A program made the translations under genes and the position numbers. A DNA stretch of 64,000 bases from Candidatus Pelagibacter sp. (lineage in GTDB: Bacteria; Pseudomonadota; Alphaproteobacteria; Pelagibacterales; Pelagibacteraceae): the NCBI GenBank assembly GCA_028222435.1, contig JAOIST010000001.1, forward strand, positions 1 to 64,000, written 5' to 3'. Below, in pieces: positions 7,963-15,625 of this stretch; within the stretch, counting starts at the first letter, position 1, and each line of letters begins with the position of its first letter. The notes beneath the pieces were generated by a model. It was given only the letters and a program-made list of their open reading frames with translations. It ran no database searches and had not been told where the DNA came from.

Positions 7963-9155
7963 TACTTTATATATCTTAGAGATTTTTTTAAGTCACTGAT
8001 TAAATCTTTGGGATCTTCCAAACCAATGTGTAATCTAACTATATGTTCATCTTTACCAAATCTAAAAAATCTTCTTCCTTGGCTGTATTCATCTTTGCTT
8101 GCCCTTAACTCCTGTAAGATTGCAAGACTTTCAAAACCACCCCAACTATAACCTATACCAAATAGTTCTAATGAATTTACAAATTTAATTACTGAAGATT
8201 TATTTTTAGATTTTATAACAATTGAAAATAATCCTGTAGCACCAGTGTAGTATTTTTTCCAAAGTTTATAATTTTTACTTGATGGTTTATGAGGATAAAG
8301 AATTTCTATAATTTTTTTTTGTTTTTTAAGAAACTGAATTACCTGTATAGTACTTTGATAATGTTGGTTTAATCTTGTATCTAAAGTACGTAAACCACGT
8401 ATAATTAAATATGCCTCATCGGCAGACATTCGATAACCTGATAATTTGTAAAAAAACATTATTTTTTTAAATACTTTTTTATTTACCGCTAATGAACCTC
8501 TCATGGCATCTGAATGACCGGAAAAATATTTAGTTGCAGATGAAAAGGACATATCGAAACCTAGTTCTAAAGGTTTAAGATATAATGGGGTTCCCCAGGT
8601 ATTATCTAATAATGTTAATATTTTCTTTTTTTTTGCTAGTGTAACAATTTTAGAAAGATCTTGAAATTCAAATGTTATACTTCCAGGATTTTCAACTAAA
8701 ATCATTTTTGTTTTTTTTGTAACTTTGTTTTTTAAATCTTCAAAAGAGTCAGGATTATAAAATATTGCGTGAATATTAAATTCTTTTAAAAGTTTTTCTG
8801 AAATCTCTTTAGTTGGCCCATAAACATTATCGGAAACTAGAATTTCATCCCCAGGCCTACACAAGCTCATTAAAGCTAGAGCTATTCCACCAAAACCAGT
8901 GCCTGTTAGAAAAACATGGTAAGCTTTTTCAAGTTCTTTTATAATATTTTCAAGTTCAATTGTTGTAGTGCTTCCATATCTACCGTAGCTATAATGAGTT
9001 ACTTTTTTATGCTGTTTAATCTTTAGTTCGTGCTTGTACAATTCCTGCATAGTATTGAATAGAATTGTTGATGCTCTTGCTACAGGAGGGTTTGCGGATC
9101 TATTAGTGTTATCTTTTGTAGGGTGTTTTAAAAATGTGTTAATAGACTTTTTCAT
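7962..9155 (-). CDS. metC: Cys/Met-metabolism PLP enzyme, probable cystathionine beta-lyase
   Basis: 397 aa, full length for the fold-type I gamma-family. The YSYGRYGSTTTIELE segment (about residue 55), the VLTGTGFGGIAL-like phosphate loop, LLDNTWGTPLYLKPLELG (about 185) and SFSSATKYFSGHSD, whose lysine binds PLP, are all present. The C-terminal GYSWGGFESL is the form typical of cystathionine beta-lyases. The enzyme would cleave cystathionine to homocysteine. It is translationally coupled to the downstream MFS gene. A cystathionine gamma-synthase or sulfhydrylase activity cannot be fully excluded. Confidence 0.8.
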   Translation of the reverse strand: MKKSINTFLKHPTKDNTNRSANPPVARASTILFNTMQELYKHELKIKQHKKVTHYSYGRYGSTTTIELENIIKELEKAYHVFLTGTGFGGIALALMSLCRPGDEILVSDNVYGPTKEISEKLLKEFNIHAIFYNPDSFEDLKNKVTKKTKMILVENPGSITFEFQDLSKIVTLAKKKKILTLLDNTWGTPLYLKPLELGFDMSFSSATKYFSGHSDAMRGSLAVNKKVFKKIMFFYKLSGYRMSADEAYLIIRGLRTLDTRLNQHYQSTIQVIQFLKKQKKIIEILYPHKPSSKNYKLWKKYYTGATGLFSIVIKSKNKSSVIKFVNSLELFGIGYSWGGFESLAILQELRASKDEYSQGRRFFRFGKDEHIVRLHIGLEDPKDLISDLKKSLRYIK

Positions 9156-9221
9156 ATAATAAGTGTAATTGAACTTTATATAATAATTATATAATTAAGA
9201 TATATAAAAGGAGGCAAAAAT

Positions 9222-9305
9222 ATGGGTTATCCAAAAAAGCACCGTGGAAGAAGAAAAATTGGCTCAAAAAAAAGAAGAGCAAGAAAAAGAAATAAGAAAA
9301 AATAA
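9222..9305 (+). CDS. 27-aa extremely basic peptide, ribosomal-protein-like
   Basis: A 27-residue reading frame starts at ATG 9222 behind a perfect Shine-Dalgarno (AAAGGAGG, 9207-9214). More than half of the residues are Lys or Arg (MGYPKKHRGRRKIG at the start, then a lysine/arginine tail), with no acidic residue. Size and composition recall the tiny ribosomal protein bTHX or other rRNA-binding peptides, but I see no definite homology. It precedes a membrane-protein gene by 14 bp. The ribosome site is much stronger than those of its neighbours, which argues for real, abundant translation. Confidence 0.75.
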   Translation: MGYPKKHRGRRKIGSKKRRARKRNKKK

Positions 9306-9319
9306 TCAACAAAATTTTT

Positions 9320-10022
9320 ATGAATGAAATAACTCAAATAAGAAAATTGAGTTTATGGATATTTTTTATTCCATTAATAGCAATAAACCTTTGCTTGGTC
9401 ATCTCACAAAACCCCGAATTTTTAGAAAATACTTTTTTTAGTGTAGATCAAATTGGTAGGTCTGGATTTTCAATACCTTACTTTGATGGAAGTTTGTCAA
9501 TTAGTAGAGCTTCTAGAACCTTCCCACAGTATTTAATTTTTAAACCAGCAATGATTATCACGGCAATAATTCTTTATTATTATTGGGTAAATAATAATAA
9601 TTTAGTTAACAAGTTCAAATCAACAAATATAAATTATAAATTTAAAACTTTTGGAATTCTTTCAGCCGTGTTTCTTGCTATTCATTCTATTTTTCTTGGT
9701 ATAAAATTTGATATTCAAATTTTTAAATTATTGAGAAGAATTGTATTGTTGTTATTCATTATATTTGAAATTATAGCTCAAGGAATACTTGTTTATCATT
9801 TTTTTTAAAATCAAAGAAAAAATTTCAGATTTAATTAATAAAAAAATTCTAACTTTAAAAGCTATTTTAGTTTTAGTTTTAGCAACCATTGCGATACTGA
9901 GCGTACCTATTCTTATTGATAAAGGAAATACGCACTTCAAGCATGCATTGGAGTGGAATTATTTTGTCGGAGTTATATTATTTTATTTTTTTACAAGATT
10001 TCTTTGGAGAAGAACCACATAA
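9320..10022 (+). CDS. multi-pass membrane protein broken by one frameshift, family uncertain
   Basis: A 162-residue frame (9320-9808) runs into a stop just after a run of eight T (9799-9806), and the +1 frame continues to 10022. Removing one T joins them into a 233-aa protein with about five to six membrane helices; the junction would read LVYHFFKIKEKISDL. The first extracytoplasmic segment (VDQIGRSGFSIPYFDGS...ISRASRTFPQ) loosely recalls Frag1/DRAM/Sfk1-type proteins, but I do not claim that family. It follows the basic peptide gene by 14 bp and may be co-transcribed. Error, decay or slippage could explain the break. Confidence 0.6.
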
Positions 10023-10190
10023 ATTTCTAGGCTTTCGCCCAGAAATTTAGTAGTTTTGGCTCGTCGTTTTAGGCGCTACCGCCAAGCCGTCCCGATGGAC
10101 TATTCTAGCGCTACTAGGTCCACCTTTCTGCCCTTTAAGCTTGAACCTCTCGGTTTTTCCCTAAATGGCCAGTTAAGAGTTGCCTCTTAA
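10021..10190 (-). ncRNA. structured small RNA of unknown class (6S-like candidate)
   Basis: This block has much higher G+C than its surroundings and no reading frame. On the minus strand it begins with UUAAGAG-GCAA-CUCUUAA (10190-10173) and ends with AAAUUUCU-GGGC-GAAA-GCC-AGAAAUUU (10048-10021). Both hairpins have GNRA tetraloops only on this strand, and the 3' hairpin gains a G-U wobble where the plus strand has an A-C mismatch. Between them, long-range helices pair 10057-60 with 10168-71, 10068-72 with 10161-65, 10078-81 with 10151-54 and 10083-87 with 10139-43, around an apical hairpin at 10096-10122. The long irregular rod suggests 6S-like RNA; I found no SRP, RNase P or tmRNA signature. 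Confidence 0.6.
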
Positions 10191-10211
10191 TTAGATTAAT
10201 TAAATCATTTT

Positions 10212-10248
10212 AAAAAAAAAATTGGTATCACTTTTAACGTGCAGTGAT
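10212..10248 (-). terminator. rho-independent terminator of mnmA
   Basis: On the minus strand, directly after the mnmA stop, ATCACT (10248-10243) and AGTGAT (10232-10227) form a short stem, and after a 5-nt spacer a run of ten T follows (10221-10212). The stem is weak but the T tract is strong. It would separate mnmA from the RNA block downstream. Confidence 0.5.
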
Positions 10249-11388
10249 TTAAGCTGTTAATTTAGTGGATAAATTTTTATTATAGGTCTTATGTATCCAA
10301 CCACCGCCCAATACTTTATCCCCAAGATCATCTTTAGAGTAAAATACACAAGCTTGACCAGGAGAAATTCCTGTCTCTTTATCTAAAATTTCTACATCAG
10401 CTGAATTATCTAAAAAATTAATTTTAGCTTTTAAAAGCCTTCCTGTAGATCTTACTTTAATATTGATTGTTTCATTAAATTCTTTTTTAGATCCAAGAAT
10501 ATTTAAATCTCTCAATCTAATTTGTTTTACTTCAAGACATTCTTTAGTACCAACAATAATAGTATTTTTATCTGCGTCTATATTTACAACATACAGTGGA
10601 TTGTTGCTTGCTATCTTTATCCCTTTTCTTTGACCTATTGTATAATTTATAATTCCCTCGTGATCTCCTATTTCTCTACCATTAATATCAAGAATTTTTC
10701 CAGACTTAAAAGACTCCGGTCTAAATTTTTTTATAACTGATGCATAATCGCCGTTAGGTACAAAGCAAATATCTTGACTGTCAGGTTTTGTGGCTACATT
10801 TAATTTCAATTTTTCAGCTATTAGTCTTGTTTCGGATTTATCAATTTCTCCCAAAGGAAATCTAAGATAGTCTAATTGTTCTTGGGTAGTGCTAAACAGA
10901 AAATAACTTTGATCTCTATTTTGATCTTTCGCTCTGTACATATTTGCATGGCTATTAACTTTAATTCTTGAAACATAGTGACCAGTTACAAGTGCATCAG
11001 CTTTTAACTCTTTTGCGTATTTAAATAGATCTCTAAATTTTACTGTTTGATTGCATTGTACACATGGAATTGGTGTTTCACCAGCGGCATAACTATCTAT
11101 AAAAGAGTCTATTACTTCAGTTTTAAATTTTTTTTGATAAAATAGAATTTTATGACTGATATTGATATATTCTGAAACTCTTTTAGCGTCCAAAATATCT
11201 TGACCAGCACAGCATTGTCTACCTTCTTTTGATTGTTTAGAATCATCATATAATTTTAATGTTATGCCGGTTACATCATATCCTTCTTGCTTCATAAGTG
11301 CAGCCACAACAGATGAGTCTACTCCGCCAGACATGGCAACGACTACTTTAGTATCTTTTTTTGATTTATTAATTCCTAGAGAATTCAT
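10249..11388 (-). CDS. mnmA: tRNA-specific 2-thiouridylase MnmA
   Basis: 379 aa, full length. The PP-loop [10 protein letters not shown] is at residues 20-29. The two catalytic cysteines lie in PCVQCN (about residue 108) and [16 protein letters not shown] (about 210), and the family segment TGHYVSRI follows the first. MnmA adenylates U34 of Glu, Lys and Gln tRNAs and inserts sulfur delivered by a sulfur relay. Single gene on the minus strand, divergent from the DUF3553-cysQ genes, with a terminator straight after the stop. Confidence 0.97.
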   Translation of the reverse strand: MNSLGINKSKKDTKVVVAMSGGVDSSVVAALMKQEGYDVTGITLKLYDDSKQSKEGRQCCAGQDILDAKRVSEYINISHKILFYQKKFKTEVIDSFIDSYAAGETPIPCVQCNQTVKFRDLFKYAKELKADALVTGHYVSRIKVNSHANMYRAKDQNRDQSYFLFSTTQEQLDYLRFPLGEIDKSETRLIAEKLKLNVATKPDSQDICFVPNGDYASVIKKFRPESFKSGKILDINGREIGDHEGIINYTIGQRKGIKIASNNPLYVVNIDADKNTIIVGTKECLEVKQIRLRDLNILGSKKEFNETINIKVRSTGRLLKAKINFLDNSADVEILDKETGISPGQACVFYSKDDLGDKVLGGGWIHKTYNKNLSTKLTA

Positions 11389-11427
11389 TATTTAAGTGTA
11401 TAATCGAAAAAATTGTGATTTTCCATA

Positions 11428-11604
11428 ATGCTTATTGATTTTGAACCAGGGGACTATGTTGTAAATCCTGCTAACAAAAGCTGGGGTATTGGGCAAGTCC
11501 AATCAATTATTGGTAACAAAGTAACCGTAAATTTTGAAAATTACGGAAAAAGAGTAATTAATGTTGAAAATGTAAATCTTGAGAAATTAAACGATGAAAA
11601 CTAG
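11428..11604 (+). CDS. DUF3553 small protein
   Basis: 58 aa: starts LIDFEPGDYVVNPANKSWG, then GQVQSIIGNKVTVNFENYGK. This matches the pattern of DUF3553, a small SH3-like barrel family found as a stand-alone protein and at the end of some UvrD-type helicases. The ATG at 11428 fits the family start. The 3' end overlaps the cysQ start by 11 bp, so translation is probably coupled. Function unknown. Confidence 0.8.
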   Translation: MLIDFEPGDYVVNPANKSWGIGQVQSIIGNKVTVNFENYGKRVINVENVNLEKLNDEN

Positions 11605-12373
11605 CCAGCTAAAATCTATAAGCGAAAATTTAATTGATACTTTTAATGATGCTGGAAAAGTAGCTATTGATCTTTATAAAAAAGGTTTAAAAATAGAAAT
11701 TAAAGAGGATAAATCTCCTGTAAGTAATGGAGACCTTAAAGTAAATGAATTAATAACTAATCAGATCAAAAAACTTACACCAAATGTTCCGATAGTTTCT
11801 GAGGAAACTGTAAATTTGAAGATAAAAAATAAAGCAAAAATATTTTGGTTGATTGATCCTATTGATGGAACCAAAGAATATATTGCTGGTAAAGATGAAT
11901 ACACTCTTAATGCTGCGTTAGTAATTAATACCGTTCCAGTGCTTGGTTTAGTAGGTGTTCCAAAAAAAAATAGACTTTTTTATACGCATGGTCCAGGAGA
12001 AAGTTATTTAATAGAAAACGGAACAACTAAGAAGCTTAATTGTAAAAAGCTGCAACCAAAAGGAAAAGTGGTAGCGCTATCAAGCGTAGTAAAACCCTCA
12101 GATATTATTTTAAATAAATTAAAAAGTTTTAATGTTACTAACATAGTCAAAATGGCAAGCTCTTATAAATTTTGTGTGATAGCAACCGGAGAGTACGATG
12201 TTTATGCAGCTAGAGAAAGGGCAAATGAATGGGATTATGCTGCAGGTCATGCTGTAGCTCAAAATGCCGGTGCAATAATAAAAACACTTGATGAAAAACC
12301 TTTCTTATACGGAAAAGAAGATTATAGAAATCCTAGTTTATTAATAAAAAGGGCAGAAAATTTAGATGGTTAA
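11594..12373 (+). CDS. cysQ: 3'(2'),5'-bisphosphate nucleotidase CysQ
   Basis: 259 aa inositol-monophosphatase-fold enzyme. Metal ligands are visible in IVSEET (about residue 69), WLIDPIDGTKEYI (91-103) and EWDYAAGHAVAQNAGA (about 212). The KEYI ending of the DPIDGT motif is typical of CysQ, which removes the 3' phosphate from PAP and PAPS. It overlaps DUF3553 by 11 bp at its start and a 47-aa membrane-peptide gene by 8 bp at its end. PAP disposal would complement the sulfur genes at the start of the window, though they are not adjacent. Confidence 0.92.
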   Translation: MKTSQLKSISENLIDTFNDAGKVAIDLYKKGLKIEIKEDKSPVSNGDLKVNELITNQIKKLTPNVPIVSEETVNLKIKNKAKIFWLIDPIDGTKEYIAGKDEYTLNAALVINTVPVLGLVGVPKKNRLFYTHGPGESYLIENGTTKKLNCKKLQPKGKVVALSSVVKPSDIILNKLKSFNVTNIVKMASSYKFCVIATGEYDVYAARERANEWDYAAGHAVAQNAGAIIKTLDEKPFLYGKEDYRNPSLLIKRAENLDG

Positions 12374-12509
12374 AACTATTGCAATAATTGTTTTGTCGGT
12401 AACTTTTTTTGGTGTTCTATTTTTTATTTTAGTAAGAAATGCTCTTAAAAGAAAACTGGATATTTTAGTTGAAGAAGAAAAAAAAAGAAAATCAGATAAT
12501 CTTGATTAA
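12366..12509 (+). CDS. 47-aa single-span membrane peptide
   Basis: A short frame begins inside the end of cysQ (ATG 12366, 8-bp overlap) and encodes 47 residues: one hydrophobic helix at about 4-23 (KTIAIIVLSVTFFGVLFFIL) followed by a charged tail rich in Lys and Glu. The arrangement, one helix then a charged coil, is common for small membrane regulators or assembly peptides. I recognise no family. Its last 18 bp overlap the 3' end of recX on the other strand. Confidence 0.6.
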   Translation: MVKTIAIIVLSVTFFGVLFFILVRNALKRKLDILVEEEKKRKSDNLD

Positions 12510-13052
12510 TTTATCAAACTCATTTTTTTCGAAATCTAAAACTCTTTTTGATAATTCAAAACTAAAACCTCCTCTTGCTAAAATACCCATATCCTTTTTA
12601 TAAAATAACTCACGGTTAGTGCCTGGCCTTAAAGGGCCTATTCTTCTTCTTTTACACAATTTTAAGGCTGAAACAAAATCTGGTTCGATCTCATCTTCTT
12701 TAATTTTATCAATACTTTGTTTTATAAATTTATTATCTATTCCTTTGTTCCTTAAGGATTGATTGATTTTGTTTAAAGAATAACCTCTTCTTAAAAACAT
12801 TCTTGCTTTTGAGTCTGAGTACATTTCATCATTTAAAATTTTATTTTTTTCGAGATGTAAGATTATTTCATCAATAATTGATGAGACTTCTTTCTTTGAT
12901 TTTGTTCCTTTTATTTTGGTTAAGTATTTTTTGAGTAAAAATACTTTTAGTTGTTGTTTGGAGGGACTATATTTTTCCAAATACGAATAAGCTAAGTCTC
13001 TAAGATTTGTAGTTAAATCTTCAAAATCACTTTTATTAACTGTGGGATTCAT
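12492..13052 (-). CDS. recX: RecX-family regulatory protein
   Basis: 186 aa, helical, with the RecX repeat pattern: DLAYSYLEKYSPSKQQLKVFL at the N-terminus (about 17-37), SKARMFLRRGYSLNKINQSL in the middle, and ARGGFSFELSKRVLD at the C-terminus. RecX binds RecA filaments and modulates strand exchange. recA is not next to it here. Its 3' end overlaps the small membrane-peptide gene on the opposite strand. Confidence 0.85.
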   Translation of the reverse strand: MNPTVNKSDFEDLTTNLRDLAYSYLEKYSPSKQQLKVFLLKKYLTKIKGTKSKKEVSSIIDEIILHLEKNKILNDEMYSDSKARMFLRRGYSLNKINQSLRNKGIDNKFIKQSIDKIKEDEIEPDFVSALKLCKRRRIGPLRPGTNRELFYKKDMGILARGGFSFELSKRVLDFEKNEFDKLIKII

Positions 13053-13078
13053 TTATCTAATATACTATATTATTTTTA

Positions 13079-13549
13079 ATGATTAATAATTTAATATCTT
13101 TCTTAACTTATGAAAATATTTATTTGATTGCTAACTGGGGTGTTATTCCTTTTTGGCTTTTATTAATTTTTCTTCCTAATCATAAATTAACAAGTTTTTT
13201 CACACAATCTGTAATTGCTCCTCTTCTTTTAGCGATTGGTTATGCTTATCTATCGTATACAATTTACTTAGAAGGAAATCTTTTAGATGGATTTGAATTA
13301 TATAATGGCTTAGATGGTTTATACTCAATGTTTGCTAATGAAGTTCTATTATTAATTTTTTGGCTCCATTTTTTAGCTATCAGTTTGTTTGCTGGTGCCT
13401 GGATTGTGAGAGATAGTAAAAAATATTTTATTCCAAAAGCTATTACGATACCTTCTGTAATTTTAACTTATTTCACTGGCCCAATTGGATTAGTTGTTTA
13501 TTGGTTTATGAGAATATTCTTTGCTAAAAAAGTTAGCTTTGATGATTAA
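13079..13549 (+). CDS. ABA4-like family membrane protein
   Basis: 156 aa with four hydrophobic helices. FELYNGLDGLYSMFANEVLLL followed by WLHFLAISLFAGAWIVRDS is the pattern of the ABA4-like family (DUF4281), related to the plant protein needed for neoxanthin formation. In bacteria the function is unknown; a role in carotenoid or membrane chemistry is guessed from the plant member. The last 8 bp overlap the start of the next gene. Confidence 0.75.
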   Translation: MINNLISFLTYENIYLIANWGVIPFWLLLIFLPNHKLTSFFTQSVIAPLLLAIGYAYLSYTIYLEGNLLDGFELYNGLDGLYSMFANEVLLLIFWLHFLAISLFAGAWIVRDSKKYFIPKAITIPSVILTYFTGPIGLVVYWFMRIFFAKKVSFDD

Positions 13550-14129
13550 ACCTTTTGAATTTTATTTTGATTTTATTAGTCCTTATTCATTTCTTGCTCA
13601 CAAAGAAATAAGAAAAATTGAAAATAAAGAAAATATTAAAGTTAAGTACAATCCTATTCTTTTAGGTGGTTTGCATAATTTACACGGAATCAAAGCTCCC
13701 GCTTTTATACCGGCTAAAGCAAAGCACATGATTAGAGACTGCAAACTTATAGCTGAAAAAAATGATACAAGATTTAAATTTAATACATACTTTCCTATAC
13801 AAAGCTTGAATCTAATGCGAGGTGTTTTGGTGGCTGAAGAAGATAATATAAAAAATTATTACATAGATAGTATTTTCAATACTATCTGGCAAGACGGACT
13901 AAATATGAATGATGAAATTGTGATTCAAAAAGTTTTAAAAAATTTAAATGTTAATCCAAAAACATTTGTTTTAAGATCAGCATCATCTTTAATAAAAGAC
14001 TCTCTTAGAAAAAAAACTTCTGATGCGTATCAAAGAGGTGTATTCGGTGCTCCGACTTTTGTAGTTAATAATAAAATTTTTTGGGGACAAGATAGAATTG
14101 ATTTTGCTTTAAAAGAAGCTAGTAAATAA
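13542..14129 (+). CDS. 2-hydroxychromene-2-carboxylate isomerase-like DsbA-fold protein
   Basis: 195 aa from the ATG at 13542, which starts MIKPFEFYFDFISPYSF; the serine of ISPYSF is the family's catalytic position. The GVFGAPTFVV segment and GQDRIDFAL at the end match the HCCA isomerase/kappa-class GST fold, which uses glutathione. A longer start at 13521 would only add seven residues with no better ribosome site. The ATG lies within the end of the ABA4-like gene (ATGATTAA), so the two are coupled. The substrate in SAR11 is unknown. Confidence 0.85.
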   Translation: MIKPFEFYFDFISPYSFLAHKEIRKIENKENIKVKYNPILLGGLHNLHGIKAPAFIPAKAKHMIRDCKLIAEKNDTRFKFNTYFPIQSLNLMRGVLVAEEDNIKNYYIDSIFNTIWQDGLNMNDEIVIQKVLKNLNVNPKTFVLRSASSLIKDSLRKKTSDAYQRGVFGAPTFVVNNKIFWGQDRIDFALKEASK

Positions 14130-14130
14130 G

Positions 14131-14529
14131 TTATTTTTTTTCCTTTGTAATAATTTTCATTCCGCTTTTTCTTAAAGCATCAAATCCACCTTCTACATGA
14201 GCTACATTTTTAAAACCCATTTCTACTAATGATTTTGTTGCGAGTGCAGATCGCCACCCAAGAGCACAAAACAAAACCATTTTTTTTATCTCTTTAATTT
14301 TGTTTGATTGATAATAAGTACTTTCAGGATCTAGCCAAAATTCAAGCATACCTCTAGGAATATGTTTTGAGTTTTCTATAGTGCCTTCTTTCCAAAGTTC
14401 TCTAATATCTCTTACATCTATTAATGTAATTTCATTGTTGTCTGATAATTTTTTGACTTCAGAAGAAGATAAAGTTTCAATACATTTTTGAGCTTCTTCA
14501 ACAAGTTTTTGAGATGATTTTATGTTCAT
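14131..14529 (-). CDS. rhodanese-domain sulfurtransferase
   Basis: 132 aa single rhodanese domain: ITLIDVRDIRELWKEGTI (about residue 34), HIPRGMLEF, then the active loop CALGWRSALA with the catalytic cysteine at about residue 88 and VEGGFDALRKSG at the end. It would carry persulfide sulfur or move sulfur to thiol or cyanide acceptors. It is convergent with the preceding gene, with a 1-bp gap. Confidence 0.9.
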   Translation of the reverse strand: MNIKSSQKLVEEAQKCIETLSSSEVKKLSDNNEITLIDVRDIRELWKEGTIENSKHIPRGMLEFWLDPESTYYQSNKIKEIKKMVLFCALGWRSALATKSLVEMGFKNVAHVEGGFDALRKSGMKIITKEKK

Positions 14530-14567
14530 GGAACTAGAATATAAACTAATATATATAATTTATCATA

Positions 14568-15581
14568 ATGAAAAAAATTAAAAACGTACAAAAAACCAAT
14601 TTTTTTAAAAAGATTTTTATCAAAATATGTAGATTAATCGGATTTGAAATAATTGACCAATCAAATTTTAGTTCACCTACTTTACAAAAAAATTTAAATG
14701 AAACTTTAAGTATGCAGGGTCAAAAATCTATAACTATCCCACTTGGTCAAATTAACATTAAAAATAAGGTTCGTTCATTAAAGGTAATATTAAGAACTTG
14801 CACCTCTGAATTAATAATGGATCAAAATAAAAAAAGAATATTTGAAAAAGAAAAAAATGAATACACATTTAGAACTCTTAATTCATTGATAAAATCTATG
14901 AGTATAGCTTCTAGCCAATTTAAAAATGTCAAATTTGAAATTTTGGTTACCGACACTAACTCACCTAAAGAAGATATAAATAAGATAAATAATATTTTAG
15001 ATCAGTCAAATATCGAGAGCAGATTTATTTCCATTAATCTAGAAAATTTTAAAGATAAAATAAAATCAGGTTATTCGAATGCAAAGTTTGCAAATATGGC
15101 AAATTTTTATACTTCTTTGATGATTGCAAAAAAAGAGAATGCTGATTTAATTTATTTTGTTGAGGATGATTATATTCATTCCCCAAGTACGATTACCGAA
15201 ATGATTTTTACTTATGAGAAATTTAATACTATTTTCTCAAAAGATTTAATTTTACTTCCATCAGATTATCCATATTTATATTCCAAAGATGAAGAGACGA
15301 AAATTTATCTTGGTGAAAAATACCACTGGCGTCTTGTATCTGAAAGTTTAGTTACTTTTATGACTAGCAAAAATTTAATAGAGAAAAATTATAATAATTT
15401 AGAAAAAATGGGGATTGAATGGATTGATCCTTGGGAAAAACCATTACATCAAATTTACAAAAATAATCCATGTTTATCACCAATGCCCTCTTTAGCTATT
15501 CATTGTGCTAATATTAACTCCGTATTTGGAATCTCACCTTTGGTGGATGTAAAAGAATTGTGGGATAATAGTAAAAACTAG
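14568..15581 (+). CDS. glycosyltransferase-like protein (GT-A fold)
   Basis: 337 aa soluble protein with a basic N-terminus. The VILRTCTSELI strand, then FEILVTDTNSP and DLIYFVEDDYIHSPSTITEM (an EDD triad in the place of a DXD metal motif), suggest a GT-A nucleotide-sugar transferase. I do not recognise a closer family. It stands alone on the plus strand and is followed by a strong terminator hairpin. The acceptor may be a surface glycan, but nothing nearby shows this. Confidence 0.6.
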   Translation: MKKIKNVQKTNFFKKIFIKICRLIGFEIIDQSNFSSPTLQKNLNETLSMQGQKSITIPLGQINIKNKVRSLKVILRTCTSELIMDQNKKRIFEKEKNEYTFRTLNSLIKSMSIASSQFKNVKFEILVTDTNSPKEDINKINNILDQSNIESRFISINLENFKDKIKSGYSNAKFANMANFYTSLMIAKKENADLIYFVEDDYIHSPSTITEMIFTYEKFNTIFSKDLILLPSDYPYLYSKDEETKIYLGEKYHWRLVSESLVTFMTSKNLIEKNYNNLEKMGIEWIDPWEKPLHQIYKNNPCLSPMPSLAIHCANINSVFGISPLVDVKELWDNSKN

Positions 15582-15588
15582 ACTTTTA

Positions 15589-15610
15589 AAGGCCCGATTT
15601 CTCGGGCCTT
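15589..15610. terminator. bidirectional rho-independent terminator
   Basis: AAGGCCCGA (15589-15597), loop TTTC, TCGGGCCTT (15602-15610): a perfect 9-bp GC-rich stem flanked by A and T runs on both sides. It lies between the convergent ends of the glycosyltransferase gene (plus) and the first amtB gene (minus), so it can stop transcription from either side. Confidence 0.85.
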
Positions 15611-15625
15611 AAATATTTCTATTAT

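Noticed and set aside
10011..10048. Hairpin at 10021-10048 as a terminator of the membrane-protein gene on the plus strand
   Set aside because: GNRA loop and G-U wobble favour the minus strand and no plus-strand T tract follows; it may still act on both sides.
10021..10190. tmRNA, SRP RNA or RNase P RNA for the structured block
   Set aside because: No ANDNYA-type tag codons, no GGAA/AGCAG SRP loop and no RNase P conserved core on either strand; left as unknown structured RNA, with 6S only a candidate.
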